A stretch of 64,000 bases of DNA from Noviherbaspirillum sp. L7-7A (GCF_019052805.1 NZ_JAHQRJ010000003.1:124001-188000); one strand, 5' to 3'; positions 7,343 to 16,631 are shown, counted from the stretch's first letter. The notes: a model not told the origin generated them from the letters alone. Program-made: numbers and translations.

Positions 7343-8785
7343 TCAGGACGCCTGCAGCTTTCCAGTCTGCACCGCGTCCAGCACTGCCTGCAGCTGGGGG
7401 TTCAGTTCCACCGCATGCCGCGCACGCGTCAGGGCGACGTAGAGCAGGTTGACTTCCTGCTCGAACGCATGCGCATCCATTGCACCCCGATTGGGCTGGC
7501 CTTTCTTGTCGACCAGATCATGGAAGTCGTCGTCAAGCAGCACCTGGTCGAATTCTAGGCCCTTGGAGCGGTGCGCCGTCATCAGCAGCAGGCTGGCCTC
7601 GCCTGGCTGCGCGCAGGCGCTGGCGCTGACCTGGTCGATCAGGCGGGGCAGGGCGGCGCCGTACTCCTTGACCACGGAAACAACCGACAGGATGTCCTTG
7701 TCCGCGGTCTCGCGCCCATACAGGGCGAGTGCATCGAAATCCACGAAGGCACGGTAGAAACCGTCCTTGACGAGATCCGCGCGTCCGCTCCAGAGATGGT
7801 GCACATCGGTCAGCTTGCCCAGCAGGTAGTTTTGTACGCCACCGATGAAATGGATGCGGCTGCGGTCGATGGCCTGCACCGCCCGCGAGAACACCGAGGC
7901 ATTGGTGCGGCAGATAATTGCATGGGGACGGGTGCGGTCGATACGGAAGGGCGATGCAGCCATTACGCCTCTGCCCTTGATCGACTGGCGTTCTCCCTTC
8001 AGCGCGTGCAGCAGCAGGCTTGCGACCCTAGCCACAGGCTCGCCGAAGCGCATCGAATGGGTCAGGTAATGCGCCTCGCCTTCGGGCAACCTGTCCATCG
8101 CATTGATGCTGCCCCGGAATCCGTAAATGGATTGATGGCGGTCGCCCACCAGCACTTTAGCGCAGCGCTGCGAAAAAACGATATCGGCGGTCACGGGATT
8201 GGTGTCCTGCGCTTCATCCAGCAGGACGATGTCATGCCGTCGCGTCAGCACCGGGCGCGACAGCTGGTAAAGCTTCAGATAACCGTCATGCGGCAGCGGG
8301 ACGGCCTTGTCGGCATCCGTCATGTCGTTCCACAGCCGCCGGGCCGCCGCGGCAAACTGCTGGCGGTCCGACATGGCCAGCTCGAACGGCACATGCTCGA
8401 TGCCGATTGCCACGTCGGCCGACACCATGAAGCTCTCCACGGTGCGCACCAGCAGATCGGCCATCGCGGCGGTGACGCCTTGGTAGAGCTGCATGATGTC
8501 GTTGGGACGCAGCGGCAACAGCTTGTGTCGGTAGCGGTGGCCCAGCGCTGTGTAGGCCAGCGAATGGATGGTGCGGCAGGTGGCGTTGGGCGGGAAGCTG
8601 AGCGCGGCTTCACTCGCGGTAGCCTTGTTGAATGCCAGATAAAGGATGCGCTGATCCGGGCGCGCCCGTGCGTATTCGCGCAGCGTGGTGGTCTTGCCGG
8701 TACCGGCATAGGCATTGACCACCAGGTTGGCGGCAGTGCTTTGCACCACCGCCGCCTGCTCTCCGGTCAGAACGATGTGATTCAC
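7343..8785 (-). CDS. UvrD-family superfamily 1 helicase, FBH1-like
   Basis: This 480-residue protein has all the SF1A helicase motifs: Q motif LTGEQ (6-10), Walker A AYAGTGKTTT (25-34), motif II DEAQD (190-194), motif III GDRHQSIYGFRG (214-225), motif V TAHRSKGLE (403-411) and motif VI NLLYVALTRAR (446-456). The spacing and signature blocks HDGYLKLYQLSRP, YLTHSMRFG and RIHFIGG match the helicase core of eukaryotic FBH1 more closely than bacterial UvrD or PcrA, which are about 700 residues long. FBH1 displaces recombinase filaments and processes forks. A similar 3'-5' repair role is inferred. It lies 40 bp downstream of an M20 peptidase gene on the same strand. Confidence 0.88.
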   Translation of the reverse strand: MNHIVLTGEQAAVVQSTAANLVVNAYAGTGKTTTLREYARARPDQRILYLAFNKATASEAALSFPPNATCRTIHSLAYTALGHRYRHKLLPLRPNDIMQLYQGVTAAMADLLVRTVESFMVSADVAIGIEHVPFELAMSDRQQFAAAARRLWNDMTDADKAVPLPHDGYLKLYQLSRPVLTRRHDIVLLDEAQDTNPVTADIVFSQRCAKVLVGDRHQSIYGFRGSINAMDRLPEGEAHYLTHSMRFGEPVARVASLLLHALKGERQSIKGRGVMAASPFRIDRTRPHAIICRTNASVFSRAVQAIDRSRIHFIGGVQNYLLGKLTDVHHLWSGRADLVKDGFYRAFVDFDALALYGRETADKDILSVVSVVKEYGAALPRLIDQVSASACAQPGEASLLLMTAHRSKGLEFDQVLLDDDFHDLVDKKGQPNRGAMDAHAFEQEVNLLYVALTRARHAVELNPQLQAVLDAVQTGKLQAS

Positions 8786-8825
8786 GCTGCTTTGTACCTT
8801 CTCCTTTCTGCGTACCCTGCCGGCC

Positions 8826-10064
8826 TCAGGCGGTCAAGAAATCGAGCAGGGTCATGGCAACGACCTTGGTGGCGGCGCGCAAGTCTTCCAGCACCAGATG
8901 CTCATCGGCCTGCTTGGCGTTGGATTCGAGCACCGTACGCGGACCGGCGCCGTACAGCACGGCCGGTATGCCGTGCTCGCTGTAGAGCCGGGCATCCGTA
9001 TAGAGTTGCGACCCGAGCACGGTGATCTCCTCGCCAAGCACTGCGCGCGCATTTCGGCGCAGGCTGCCGACCAGCTTTTCCTGGCCGGGCAAGGGTCGCA
9101 GCGCATGGGCCAGCAGCAGTCGCCGGATCTCGACCCGGATGCCCGGCACGCCCTGCACCGCTTCCTCGATCAGCCGTCGTACGCCGGCCTCGACCTGCGC
9201 CGGGTCTTCTTCGGGAATCATGCGCCGGTCCATCTTCAGAACCACCTTGCCGGGCACGACATTGGTATTGGTGCCGCCATCGATACGGCCGACAATCAGG
9301 GTAGGATGGCTGATGCCGGCAATCGCGGAACGGATGGACTTCAGCCGCGGCACTTCCGCATAGATCGCGTTCAGGACTTGGGTGGCGGCCTGCAATGCGT
9401 CATGCCCCGTTTCCGGAATCGAGCCATGGGTGGCCTTGCCATGCACCGTCACTTCGAACTGCAGGCAGGCATTGTGCGCATTGACCACGTTATAGCTGAA
9501 CCCGGCGCCGATCAGGTAGTCGGGCCGGGTGAGGCCCTGCGCGAGCAGCCAGCCCGGGCCCAGATTGCCGCCGAACTCCTCGTCGTAGGTGAAATGCAGT
9601 TCCAGCGCGCCGCGCAGCGGCAGACCCAGCGCTTCGATCGCGCGCGCGGCAAAGAGGTAGGTCGCGAAATCGGACTTCGACACCGCAGTGGCGCGGCCAA
9701 ACATCCGCCCGTCTTCGATTACGGCTCCATAGGGCGGCCTGGTCCAGCCTTCGCCCGGGGGCACCACGTCGCCATGCGCATTGAGCGCCAGCGTCGGTCC
9801 GCCGTCGGCATAGCGGCGGCGCACGATCAGGTTGGTGATGCTGGCCATGCCGTAATCATGCACCGCCTGCTGCGGCACCGGGTGCTGCTCGACCTGCCAG
9901 CCGAGCTGCCTGATCATGGCGGCCACCGCTTCGGCATGGGGCGCGTTGTTGCCGGGCGGGGTGTCGGTGGGAATGCGCACGATGTCAGCCAGAAAGCCGA
10001 CTTCCTCATCGAAATGCGCATCGATCCAGGAAGCCAGTCTTGCATGGGGTGAGGATGAAGTCAT
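8826..10064 (-). CDS. M20-family metallopeptidase (ArgE/DapE/CPG2 type)
   Basis: The product is a cytosolic zinc-dependent amidohydrolase or carboxypeptidase of the M20 family. NAHGDVVPPGEGW contains the metal-binding His and Asp, the YDEEFGGN segment holds the Glu-Glu catalytic and metal pair, and a long dimerisation domain follows (KATHGSIPE). The C-terminal ARLYSEHGIPAVLYGAGP motif is typical of ArgE/DapE-like members. I chose the internal ATG at 10064 (412 residues), because the longer frame to 10130 adds 22 residues with no family resemblance. There is no signal peptide. The substrate (an N-acyl amino acid or dipeptide) cannot be told from sequence. Confidence 0.87.
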   Translation of the reverse strand: MTSSSPHARLASWIDAHFDEEVGFLADIVRIPTDTPPGNNAPHAEAVAAMIRQLGWQVEQHPVPQQAVHDYGMASITNLIVRRRYADGGPTLALNAHGDVVPPGEGWTRPPYGAVIEDGRMFGRATAVSKSDFATYLFAARAIEALGLPLRGALELHFTYDEEFGGNLGPGWLLAQGLTRPDYLIGAGFSYNVVNAHNACLQFEVTVHGKATHGSIPETGHDALQAATQVLNAIYAEVPRLKSIRSAIAGISHPTLIVGRIDGGTNTNVVPGKVVLKMDRRMIPEEDPAQVEAGVRRLIEEAVQGVPGIRVEIRRLLLAHALRPLPGQEKLVGSLRRNARAVLGEEITVLGSQLYTDARLYSEHGIPAVLYGAGPRTVLESNAKQADEHLVLEDLRAATKVVAMTLLDFLTA

Positions 10065-10326
10065 GGGTCTTTCAGACATGCGATGGGCGGCAGTGCATGC
10101 CGGGAGTGAATGAAGGAGGGGCAAAGGCAACGGCCATTATATAAACTTTGCCGCGTACGGGTTGTGCAGAAGCGCTGGTGCGCTTTGTTAACGCAATGCA
10201 GTGCCTGGCGCTGGCCGGCGTTCGGAGCCTATCCTGTAAATACGCGGCTGCGAGGCAGTGCTTTGCCGGCAAGCATTGCTCGCCTTGCCGTGAAGACGCC
10301 TGCATTGTCATGCAGCCCGCCAGGGG

Positions 10327-10788
10327 CTACAGAAGCGGCCGCGCCGTGCGTGTGCGCGCATGTCCGAAGATTTCCTCGAAACGGTTGGCGGCGAGCTGGA
10401 ACTGCCTGAGTGTCCCTTCGTAATCGGCATTGGCCACGCCATCCTGCCAGCGGGTATGGTCCCAGCAATGAATGCACGTCTCGGACCCTGCCGCTTCGGT
10501 CATGCGCATGGTGTCAGCAAGTGAGCGGCCGATATCCGGCCCCGGCAGCAGGGTGCCATACAGCAGCGTCTTCAGGCAATAGTGTTCCAGTACCGATGTG
10601 CGGGAAACCTTCTTCATGAAACCGGGGCGGAACACGCGCTTGAGCGCCCGGCCGGTATGGTCCGGGCCGAGGCTTAACAGGAAAGTCGCATTGACACCAC
10701 GTGACTGAAAAAGCCGCAACAGTCGCGGGACGCCTTCCCTGGCGCCGCGGTAGGCAGCGACATCGACCTTCAAAACGATTGTTTTCAT
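10327..10788 (-). pseudogene. arnD: Truncated arnD, lipid A aminoarabinose deformylase remnant
   Basis: The 153 residues align along their whole length with the first half of ArnD (about 300 residues), the NodB-fold deformylase that makes undecaprenyl-phospho-aminoarabinose for polymyxin resistance. Shared blocks are YRGAREGVPRLL, LGPDHTGRALKR, the LLYGTLLPGPDIG region and IHCWDHTRWQD, which holds the metal His pair. The alignment stops at EEIFGHARTRT and the second half is absent, because an unrelated peptidase gene follows. In ArnD the first motif is DVD. Here it reads DVA, so a metal-binding Asp is also lost. No other arn genes are nearby. It is most likely an inactive remnant. Confidence 0.75.
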
Positions 10789-11118
10789 GTTGGATCAGGG
10801 AGTGGGAGCAGGGGACACAAGCCACTCCAGGCGGCCGGGTTTTGGCTACCTCATGCATAAGCACATCGAAGACGGAGCCGCGCATTCTAAAGCCGCCTGT
10901 GCATTTTTGTCATTTCCGTTGCGCAACCAGGAATTACCTGCACAGCGGGCTTCTGCCTTGCAGCTTGAGTATTTCTCCAGTGAGTATGCACAAGGAGTTA
11001 ACATTCCTAAAAGAATTGTTAAAATTATATGACATTCGCGTCGGGATTTATTACACAATTCCTGATGGATACCGTTTCACACAGGATATAGCTTTTAAAA
11101 ACAGTCACTTATAATCGT

Positions 11119-11133
11119 TGGCATGCTTCGTGC
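11119..11133 (+). promoter_or_regulatory. Sigma-54 promoter (-24/-12) of the PEP-CTERM gene
   Basis: TGGCATGCTTCGTGC carries the essential GG and GC doublets exactly ten bases apart and differs from TGGCACGnnnnTTGC at only two specified positions. It lies about 85 bp before the PEP-CTERM start codon. Upstream, 10998-11022 holds an imperfect dyad (TTAACATTC and GAATTGTTAA) that could bind an enhancer protein. The rest of the 10789-11118 gap shows no gene. PEP-CTERM/exosortase systems are known to carry PrsK-PrsR two-component regulators of the sigma-54 activator type, which fits. Confidence 0.6.
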
Positions 11134-11216
11134 GATTGTCGGTCACATACAAGGGAGATTGTCATCAGAGGGGCTGCAGAACCCACTCGCTGACCCGTTA
11201 TCTTATGAGGCTATTC

Positions 11217-11936
11217 ATGACCAAACTGACTTTTCGCATGACGCGCACATTGGCTGCAATCGGGCTGGCAGTAGCCGCCTCGTCCAGCCATGCGCTTATC
11301 CTGGCAGGTCCAGGTGATTTTCAGGGCACTGGATTGGGAGCAGTCAACACCGTTCTTACCTTGACCAGCCCGGCCAATACCACAAGCGAGACCGGTAGCG
11401 TAACCTGGACCGGCACCACCGCTACGACCAGCGGTAATGCCCTTACTGGCGCATCGCAGTCGAATACGCCTACCCTGGGCAGCCTAGGTGTAACCAGCCC
11501 ATCGTCGCTACGCATCGTGCTCAATGCAGCCGAGCCGGCCAATGCCACTTCCCTCACGGTAAGCAGTCTTGCGCTGAACATCTTCAGCCCGACCGGTACC
11601 AACGTGTTCACTTCTGACCCGTTCGCTGCGCGCACCCTGAATGCAGCCGACTTGGGCATCGGCAGTGCCGGCTTTGTATTTCAGTTGAGCGCTGCGGAAA
11701 TCGCCCGTGCAAACGGCGCCTTCAGTGCGAACAACCGTATCGGCCTGTCCGCAACCATCAACGACGCGACCGGCGGACCGGAGACTTTCTTCGCGGTTAA
11801 CTTCGCGGGCGCTGGCGGAGGCGGCACCGGAACCGGCGGTGGCGGCGGCAACGCCGTTCCGGAGCCGAGCACCGTGGCGATCTTTGGCCTCGGCCTGGCT
11901 GCGCTGGGCTTCATGCGGCGTCGTAACAAGGCTTAA
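11217..11936 (+). CDS. PEP-CTERM sorting-domain protein
   Basis: The 239-residue exported protein has a signal peptide (about residues 1-25, ending ASSSHA), a Thr/Ser/Ala/Asn-rich beta-type body, a Gly-rich linker, and a C-terminal sorting signal: VPEPST, a hydrophobic helix IFGLGLAALGFM, then RRRNKA. Exosortase recognises this tail and delivers such proteins to the cell surface or exopolysaccharide. The start at 11217 is set by GAGG six bases upstream. Longer in-frame starts lack one. No exosortase gene lies in the window. A sigma-54 promoter match precedes it and a strong terminator follows, so it is a single-gene unit. A role in floc or biofilm matrix is inferred from the family. Confidence 0.88.
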   Translation: MTKLTFRMTRTLAAIGLAVAASSSHALILAGPGDFQGTGLGAVNTVLTLTSPANTTSETGSVTWTGTTATTSGNALTGASQSNTPTLGSLGVTSPSSLRIVLNAAEPANATSLTVSSLALNIFSPTGTNVFTSDPFAARTLNAADLGIGSAGFVFQLSAAEIARANGAFSANNRIGLSATINDATGGPETFFAVNFAGAGGGGTGTGGGGGNAVPEPSTVAIFGLGLAALGFMRRRNKA

Positions 11937-11981
11937 GCTTAAGCCTGACAGCGCCTGACGGCGCTGGCTTTTCCTACCCGG

Positions 11982-12017
11982 ACAGGGCTGGCGATTCAAC
12001 GCCAGCCCTGTTTTTTT
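11982..12017 (+). terminator. Rho-independent terminator of the PEP-CTERM gene
   Basis: A 12-bp perfect stem (11982-11993 with 12000-12011) with a 6-nt loop is followed by seven T. It lies 45 bp after the stop codon and is a textbook intrinsic terminator. Confidence 0.92.
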
Positions 12018-12149
12018 ATCGCGTGCGCTTTTTCCGCTGCAGGAAAGCGCTGCGTAGGCATGACGCGCCGGGCGCGGATGGGCGCAAGCCGTTATGCTTG
12101 CGGTTTGGCGCGATCCGCGCCGCAACGCAGGCAATGCAAGGGAGGTGCC

Positions 12150-13079
12150 ATGTCCTGGCTGCTGCAGATGATCGAGCAGTACGGTATCGTCGCTGTATTC
12201 GCCAATGTGCTGGTGGAACAGGCTGGCGCGCCGATACCGGCTTATCCGACGCTGGTGCTGACCGGCGCGCTTGCGGCTGACGGCAGATATGCTACGTCCA
12301 CGCTGCTGCTGGTGGCAGTACTGGCTGCGCTGATTGCCGACACCGGCTGGTATCTCGCCGGCCGCCGTTATGGCCGCGGCATCTTGGCCCTGCTGTGCCG
12401 GCTTTCCCTGTCCGCCGATTCCTGCGTGCGCCAGACCGAAGGCGCATTCGTGCGCTGGGGCGCAGCCTCATTGATGGTTGCCAAATTCATTCCCGGCTTT
12501 GCATCGCTGGCCAGTGCGCTGGCTGGTGCTACCGGCACCGGCACGCTGGCTTTCCTGCTGTTCGACGCGATCGGCGCCACGATATGGGCTGGCTCGGCGC
12601 TTTACCTCGGCACGCTGTTCAGCTCGACCGTGGATGACCTGTTGCGGGTGCTGGAGCAACTCGGTCGTGGCGGCTTGGTGCTGCTGGCGCTGGGGCTGGC
12701 GGTGTTCGTTGCCGGCAAGTGGTGGCAGCGCTATCGCTTCATGCGCTCGCTGCGCATGGCAAGAATCTCTGTCGATGAGTTGTACGCGATGCTGCAGCAG
12801 GGCGAAAAGCCGCTGGTGGTGGACGTGCGCGCGCCCCAGTCGCAAGTGGAGGGACGCATTCCCGGCGCCATCACCGTCGGGCCCGACTTCAGCGAGTTCG
12901 TCGCGGGTGATATTCCGCTTGCTGACGAAGTCATCGTCTACTGCGCCTGTCCCAATGAGGCATCGGCGGCGCTGGTGGCCAGGGAGTTGCTCAAGCGCGG
13001 CTATACCCGAGTGCGTCCACTACAGGGCGGTATCGATGCCTGGCGGGAAGCGGGCTATGCCACTGATGGCACGCATTGA
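12150..13079 (+). CDS. DedA-family membrane protein fused to a rhodanese domain
   Basis: The 309-residue protein joins a DedA/SNARE-associated membrane domain (about residues 1-200, with the family Glu at FANVLVEQAGAPIPAYPTL and the KFIPGF motif) to a C-terminal rhodanese domain (about 205-305) with the active-site loop beginning at Cys in YCACPNEASA and the typical GGIDAW motif near the end. DedA proteins are implicated in undecaprenyl-phosphate or phospholipid flipping and proton-motive-force homeostasis. The rhodanese part would be a cytosolic sulfurtransferase or sensor. The start at 12150 follows a GGGAGG Shine-Dalgarno; an upstream in-frame ATG has none. The fusion is common in proteobacteria. 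Confidence 0.9.
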   Translation: MSWLLQMIEQYGIVAVFANVLVEQAGAPIPAYPTLVLTGALAADGRYATSTLLLVAVLAALIADTGWYLAGRRYGRGILALLCRLSLSADSCVRQTEGAFVRWGAASLMVAKFIPGFASLASALAGATGTGTLAFLLFDAIGATIWAGSALYLGTLFSSTVDDLLRVLEQLGRGGLVLLALGLAVFVAGKWWQRYRFMRSLRMARISVDELYAMLQQGEKPLVVDVRAPQSQVEGRIPGAITVGPDFSEFVAGDIPLADEVIVYCACPNEASAALVARELLKRGYTRVRPLQGGIDAWREAGYATDGTH

Positions 13080-13157
13080 TGGCATACAGGGAAAATTATT
13101 GTCCGTCGTCAAGTGCCTTGTCGACATTTTTTACAGGGCGCTCCGGCAACAGAATCT

Positions 13158-13541
13158 TTACGTAGGGTTTTGGGCGAGAAAGCGGTTGACGAAATCCAGC
13201 GCTGAAATCACGCCCAGCAGATCATGCTGGCGCATCACCACCACATGGTGTGCCTGCCGCTCCAGCATTTGTCGCGCCACTTCGGTGGCTGGCGTATCGG
13301 CATCGACCACGAGCGGCTTGTAGGCGCAGACCTGCCAGGCGTTCGGTATCCTGGCGCACCGCTTCCAGATGCAGGATGTCGGCCGCGCGCAGGACGCTCA
13401 GCGCCGTGCCGCCGGCTTTTCCGTCACCGGCATGAAGGACAGCCTGTGCTGATGCATCGTGGCAGCCACCGCGGCGACGGTCTGGTCGCCCTGCGCCGTG
13501 ATCACCGGCGTGGTCATCAGGTCAGCGGCGTGAAGATTCAT
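13158..13541 (-). pseudogene. CBS-domain protein, broken by two frameshifts
   Basis: Translation from ATG 13541, preceded by an AAGGAG Shine-Dalgarno (13549-13554), gives MNLHAADLMTTPVITAQ and continues as a CBS domain. At about 13413-13420 the frame must shift to continue with GGTALSVLRAADILHLEAV, and at about 13330-13342 it shifts again to reach YKPLVVDADTPATEV and LLGVISALDFVNRFL before the stop at 13158. Joined, the frames make one CBS pair of about 125 residues, a nucleotide-binding regulatory module. The intact Shine-Dalgarno shows it was once an independent gene. It now reads in frame from the upstream ppsA remnant. Two indels make it a pseudogene unless they are sequencing errors. Confidence 0.75.
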
Positions 13542-14906
13542 GGTGTTTCTCCTTGTGCATGCGAGCCCCGGTGGTCGCGGCTGGATGCCCAGCTGTTGCG
13601 CCACCTCCAGCAGTGTCCTGATCGTGGGGATCACCGAGTCCGGGTTCAGGCTGATGGAATCTTTGCCTTGCTTCACCAGAAAGGCTGACAGTATAGGATA
13701 GTCCGAAGGCGCCTGGCCGCAGATGCCGACATGGCGGCCGCAGCGCTTCTCGCCTTCAATGGCCAGCAGCAGCATTTCCAGCACGCCGGGATCGCGTTCG
13801 TCGAAGTCAAAGGAAACGATCTCCGAGTCGCGGTCCACGCCCAGTACCAGCTGGGTCAGGTCATTGGAGCCAATCGAAAAGCCGACGAACAGCGCGGCAA
13901 AGGCATCGATCTGGAGGACGTTGTTCGGTATCTCGCACATCGCATAGACTTCCAGCGCGTCCACGCCACGCGCCAGTCCCAGGCCCGCCATCGCGTCCAG
14001 CACCCGGCGCGCTTCGTTCACCCGTCGGCAGAACGCGATCATCAGCCGGACATTGTCCAGCCCCACGTCGGACCGTACCTTTTTCATTGCCCGGCATTCC
14101 AGCGCGAAACTATACGCATAGGCCGGGTGGATAGAACGCCCTGCGGCGCAAAAGCCTATTATCGGATTTGCTTCGACCGGCTCAAACCAGCGGCCGCCCG
14201 GCAGGCTGGCATATTCATTGGTCTTGAAGTCGAACATGCGCACAATCACTGCCTTGGGATCGAAAGCTGCGGCAATGGTACCCACGCCTTCCGACAGCCG
14301 GGTGACGAAATAGTCGGCCGGGCTGGGATAGGCGCTGGCCAGCCCGAGGATGCGCTTGCGTTCGGCCGGGTCGTCGACGCGCTCCGGATGCGCCAGCGCC
14401 ATCGGATGCGCCCGGATATGCTCGGCGACGATGAATTCCACGCGCGCTAGGCCAACGCCGTCATTGGGCAAAAAGCTCAGCTGGAAGGCAAGGTCGGGAT
14501 TGTCGACGTTGATCATCAGCCGCGTGCCGGGCATGGGCAGGTCGGAGAGGCCGGTGCTGGTCTTAAGGAAGGCAAGCGTGCCGCCTTCGGCGCAGAACAC
14601 TGTGACTTCGTCGCCGCTGCGTATCTTCCCGGTGGCATCATCGCAGCCCAGTACGGCCGGAATGCCGAGTTCACGCGCGACGATGGCGGCATGGCAGGTG
14701 CGCCCGCCGTGATTGGTTAACACGGCCGCCGCTTGCTTCATCACGGTGCCCCAGTCGGGCATGGTGGTAGAGGGCACCAGTATCCCGCCGCGCTGGAAGC
14801 GGCCGAGTTCGGACATATCGGCAACCACATTGGCCCGACCGGACACGATGCCGTCGCCCACCGCGGCCGCTGGCGATGGCAGTGCCTCGTGCGGGCCAGC
14901 GGTGAA
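13542..14906 (-). pseudogene. ppsA: Phosphoenolpyruvate synthase remnant lacking the ATP-grasp half
   Basis: The frame holds the second half of PEP synthase (normally about 790 residues). It has the phosphohistidine swivelling domain with catalytic His in NHGGRTCHAAIVARELGIP and the PEP-binding TIM barrel with GSNDLTQLVLGVDRDS and the catalytic Cys in GICGQAPSDYP. The N-terminal nucleotide-binding domain of about 390 residues is missing: an in-frame stop at 14907-14909 closes the frame, and the next gene ends at 14956. The first possible start is a GTG at 14861. At the other end the natural stop after LLEVAQQLG is absent, so the frame runs into the CBS gene. Without ATP-grasp it cannot make PEP from pyruvate and ATP. 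Confidence 0.8.
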
Positions 14907-14955
14907 TCAGGCAAGGGCCTGAACCCCGGCCGTGCCGGGCCCTTGTGCCGGGCCT

Positions 14956-16368
14956 TTATTGCGTTAGCGCCTTGACCATGCGGTACATGAACTCGCGGCC
15001 GTCGTACAGACGCGGTATCGCGACCCGCTCGTCCAGCCCGTGAGCGCGAGCATCGCTGGGCTCGCTGAAGATGCCGGAGACGCCGTACATTGGGATGTTG
15101 GCGTTGCGCATGAAGCGGCTGTCGGTGGCGCCGGTGCTCATTGCCGGTATCACCGGCACGCCGGGCCACATCTGCTCGGTCAGCTTCTCGATCACGCCGG
15201 TGATGTCAGGGCGCAGGGGTGATGCTGGGCTGCGCAGCGGCGGGTTGCTGGCGACCATGGTCAGGCGCTCGCCGCCCAGCACTTTCTTCAGGGTGGCATC
15301 CACCTCGGCCGGATCGTCATGCGGCAGGATGCGGCAGTTGACGACCGCCTTGGCCGATTGCGGCAATGCATTCTCGGCATGGCCGGCATTGACCTGGGTC
15401 ACCACGCAGGTGGTGCGCAGCAACGCGTTGTACAGCGGCGTGGCGGACAGGCGGTCGATGGCGGCATCGCTGCCCTTGCCGGAGGCTACCTCGCGCATGT
15501 CGTCGGCGCGCTGGCCGGTCTCGAACTGCGCGCTGCGCTCGAAGTAGGTGCGGGTCACTTCCGACAGCTTGGCCGGGAAGCGGTAGGCGCCAAGCCGGTT
15601 CAGCGCGGCGCTCAGCTCGTACATCGGATTGGTGGCAGTGGGCAGCGAGCTGTGGCCGCCGACATCCCTGACCTCGATCTTGTAGGTGGTGTACATCTTC
15701 TCGGCCACCTGCACCCGGTGCAGGATGGGCTTGCCCTGGTTGAGCTGGCCGCCGCCGCCTTCATTGATGCCGAACTCCGCATGGATCGCGGAACGCTGGT
15801 TGTTGACCAGCCAGAAAGCGCCGTTGCTGGGCACATCGCCCAGTTCCTCGTCGGCCGTCAGCGCCAGAATGATGTCGCGTTCCGGCGTGAAGTTCTCGCG
15901 CTTCAACTGGGACAGGATGGAGACGAAGGAGGCCGCCATAGCCTTGTCGTCGGACGAGCCGCGGGCGGTGAAGTAGCCGTCGTCTTCCTTGAGCTTGAAC
16001 GGGTCGGTCTTCCAATCCTCGCGCTTGGCCTCCACGACGTCGATATGGGCCAGCAACAGCACCGGCTTCTTGCTGCCGTTGCCGCGGTAGCGCACCACCA
16101 GATTGCCCTTGCGCGGGTACGGCTCGAACAGCTGGATATCTTCCGCCTTGAAGCCTGCCGCCAGCAGGTGCTTCTGCATGGCCTTTGCCGCTTCGGTATT
16201 GTCGCCAGTGGAGTTCGTGGTGTTAATCTCGACCAATTCCTTGTAGATGTCATGGAAACGCTGCTGTTCCGCGGTGAGGGGCGTGCCGTCGGGCAGGTTC
16301 TGGGCGCCGGCCCAGGCGCTGCCGGCCAGGGTGGCGGCAATGGCGGCGTTCATGATGGCTTTCTTCAT
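14956..16368 (-). CDS. Exported M20/M25/M40-family metallopeptidase
   Basis: The 470-residue protein begins with a clear signal peptide (MKKAIMNAAIAATLAGSAWA) and should act in the periplasm. M20 signatures are LLLAHIDVVEA with metal His and Asp, the bridging Asp in GSSDDK, the Glu pair in TADEELG, a dimerisation domain from about residue 230 with VGGHSSLP, and a late metal-ligand His in ARAHGLDERV. This subgroup comprises di- or oligopeptidases and carboxypeptidases. The substrate cannot be read from sequence. It is transcribed alone, towards the ppsA remnant, with a G+C-rich hairpin-like stretch (14925-14955) after the stop. Confidence 0.87.
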   Translation of the reverse strand: MKKAIMNAAIAATLAGSAWAGAQNLPDGTPLTAEQQRFHDIYKELVEINTTNSTGDNTEAAKAMQKHLLAAGFKAEDIQLFEPYPRKGNLVVRYRGNGSKKPVLLLAHIDVVEAKREDWKTDPFKLKEDDGYFTARGSSDDKAMAASFVSILSQLKRENFTPERDIILALTADEELGDVPSNGAFWLVNNQRSAIHAEFGINEGGGGQLNQGKPILHRVQVAEKMYTTYKIEVRDVGGHSSLPTATNPMYELSAALNRLGAYRFPAKLSEVTRTYFERSAQFETGQRADDMREVASGKGSDAAIDRLSATPLYNALLRTTCVVTQVNAGHAENALPQSAKAVVNCRILPHDDPAEVDATLKKVLGGERLTMVASNPPLRSPASPLRPDITGVIEKLTEQMWPGVPVIPAMSTGATDSRFMRNANIPMYGVSGIFSEPSDARAHGLDERVAIPRLYDGREFMYRMVKALTQ

Positions 16369-16631
16369 TGATTCTTGTCTCCGTGCTGGATGGCTGATTA
16401 CTGACAGGTATTGTCAGGGCGCGATATGCGCTTCGCGCCATACCTTAGCGGAAAGGCCAGTGCCGCGTCCAGAGCACGGACAAGAATGCATCAGGCGGCA
16501 CGGCTCACATGGCCTGGCTTATCGCTGCATGACGCCCTTAGCGTTATCGGCAGGCGTGAGAGGCGTTTTGCCTGGCATGCCGCAGCGCTGTTTGTGTACC
16601 ATAAAGCACCCATAACAACAGAGGAGACACC

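Noticed and set aside
7571-10052. Long plus-strand frames of 484 and 384 codons opposite the helicase and M20 genes
   Set aside because: They are antisense shadows in high-GC DNA, rich in Arg, Gly, Gln and His without domains, while the minus strand encodes clear families.
10789-11118. Plus-strand frame of 137 codons (10701-11114) before the PEP-CTERM gene
   Set aside because: It overlaps the arnD remnant and promoter region, lacks a ribosome site and has no family pattern.
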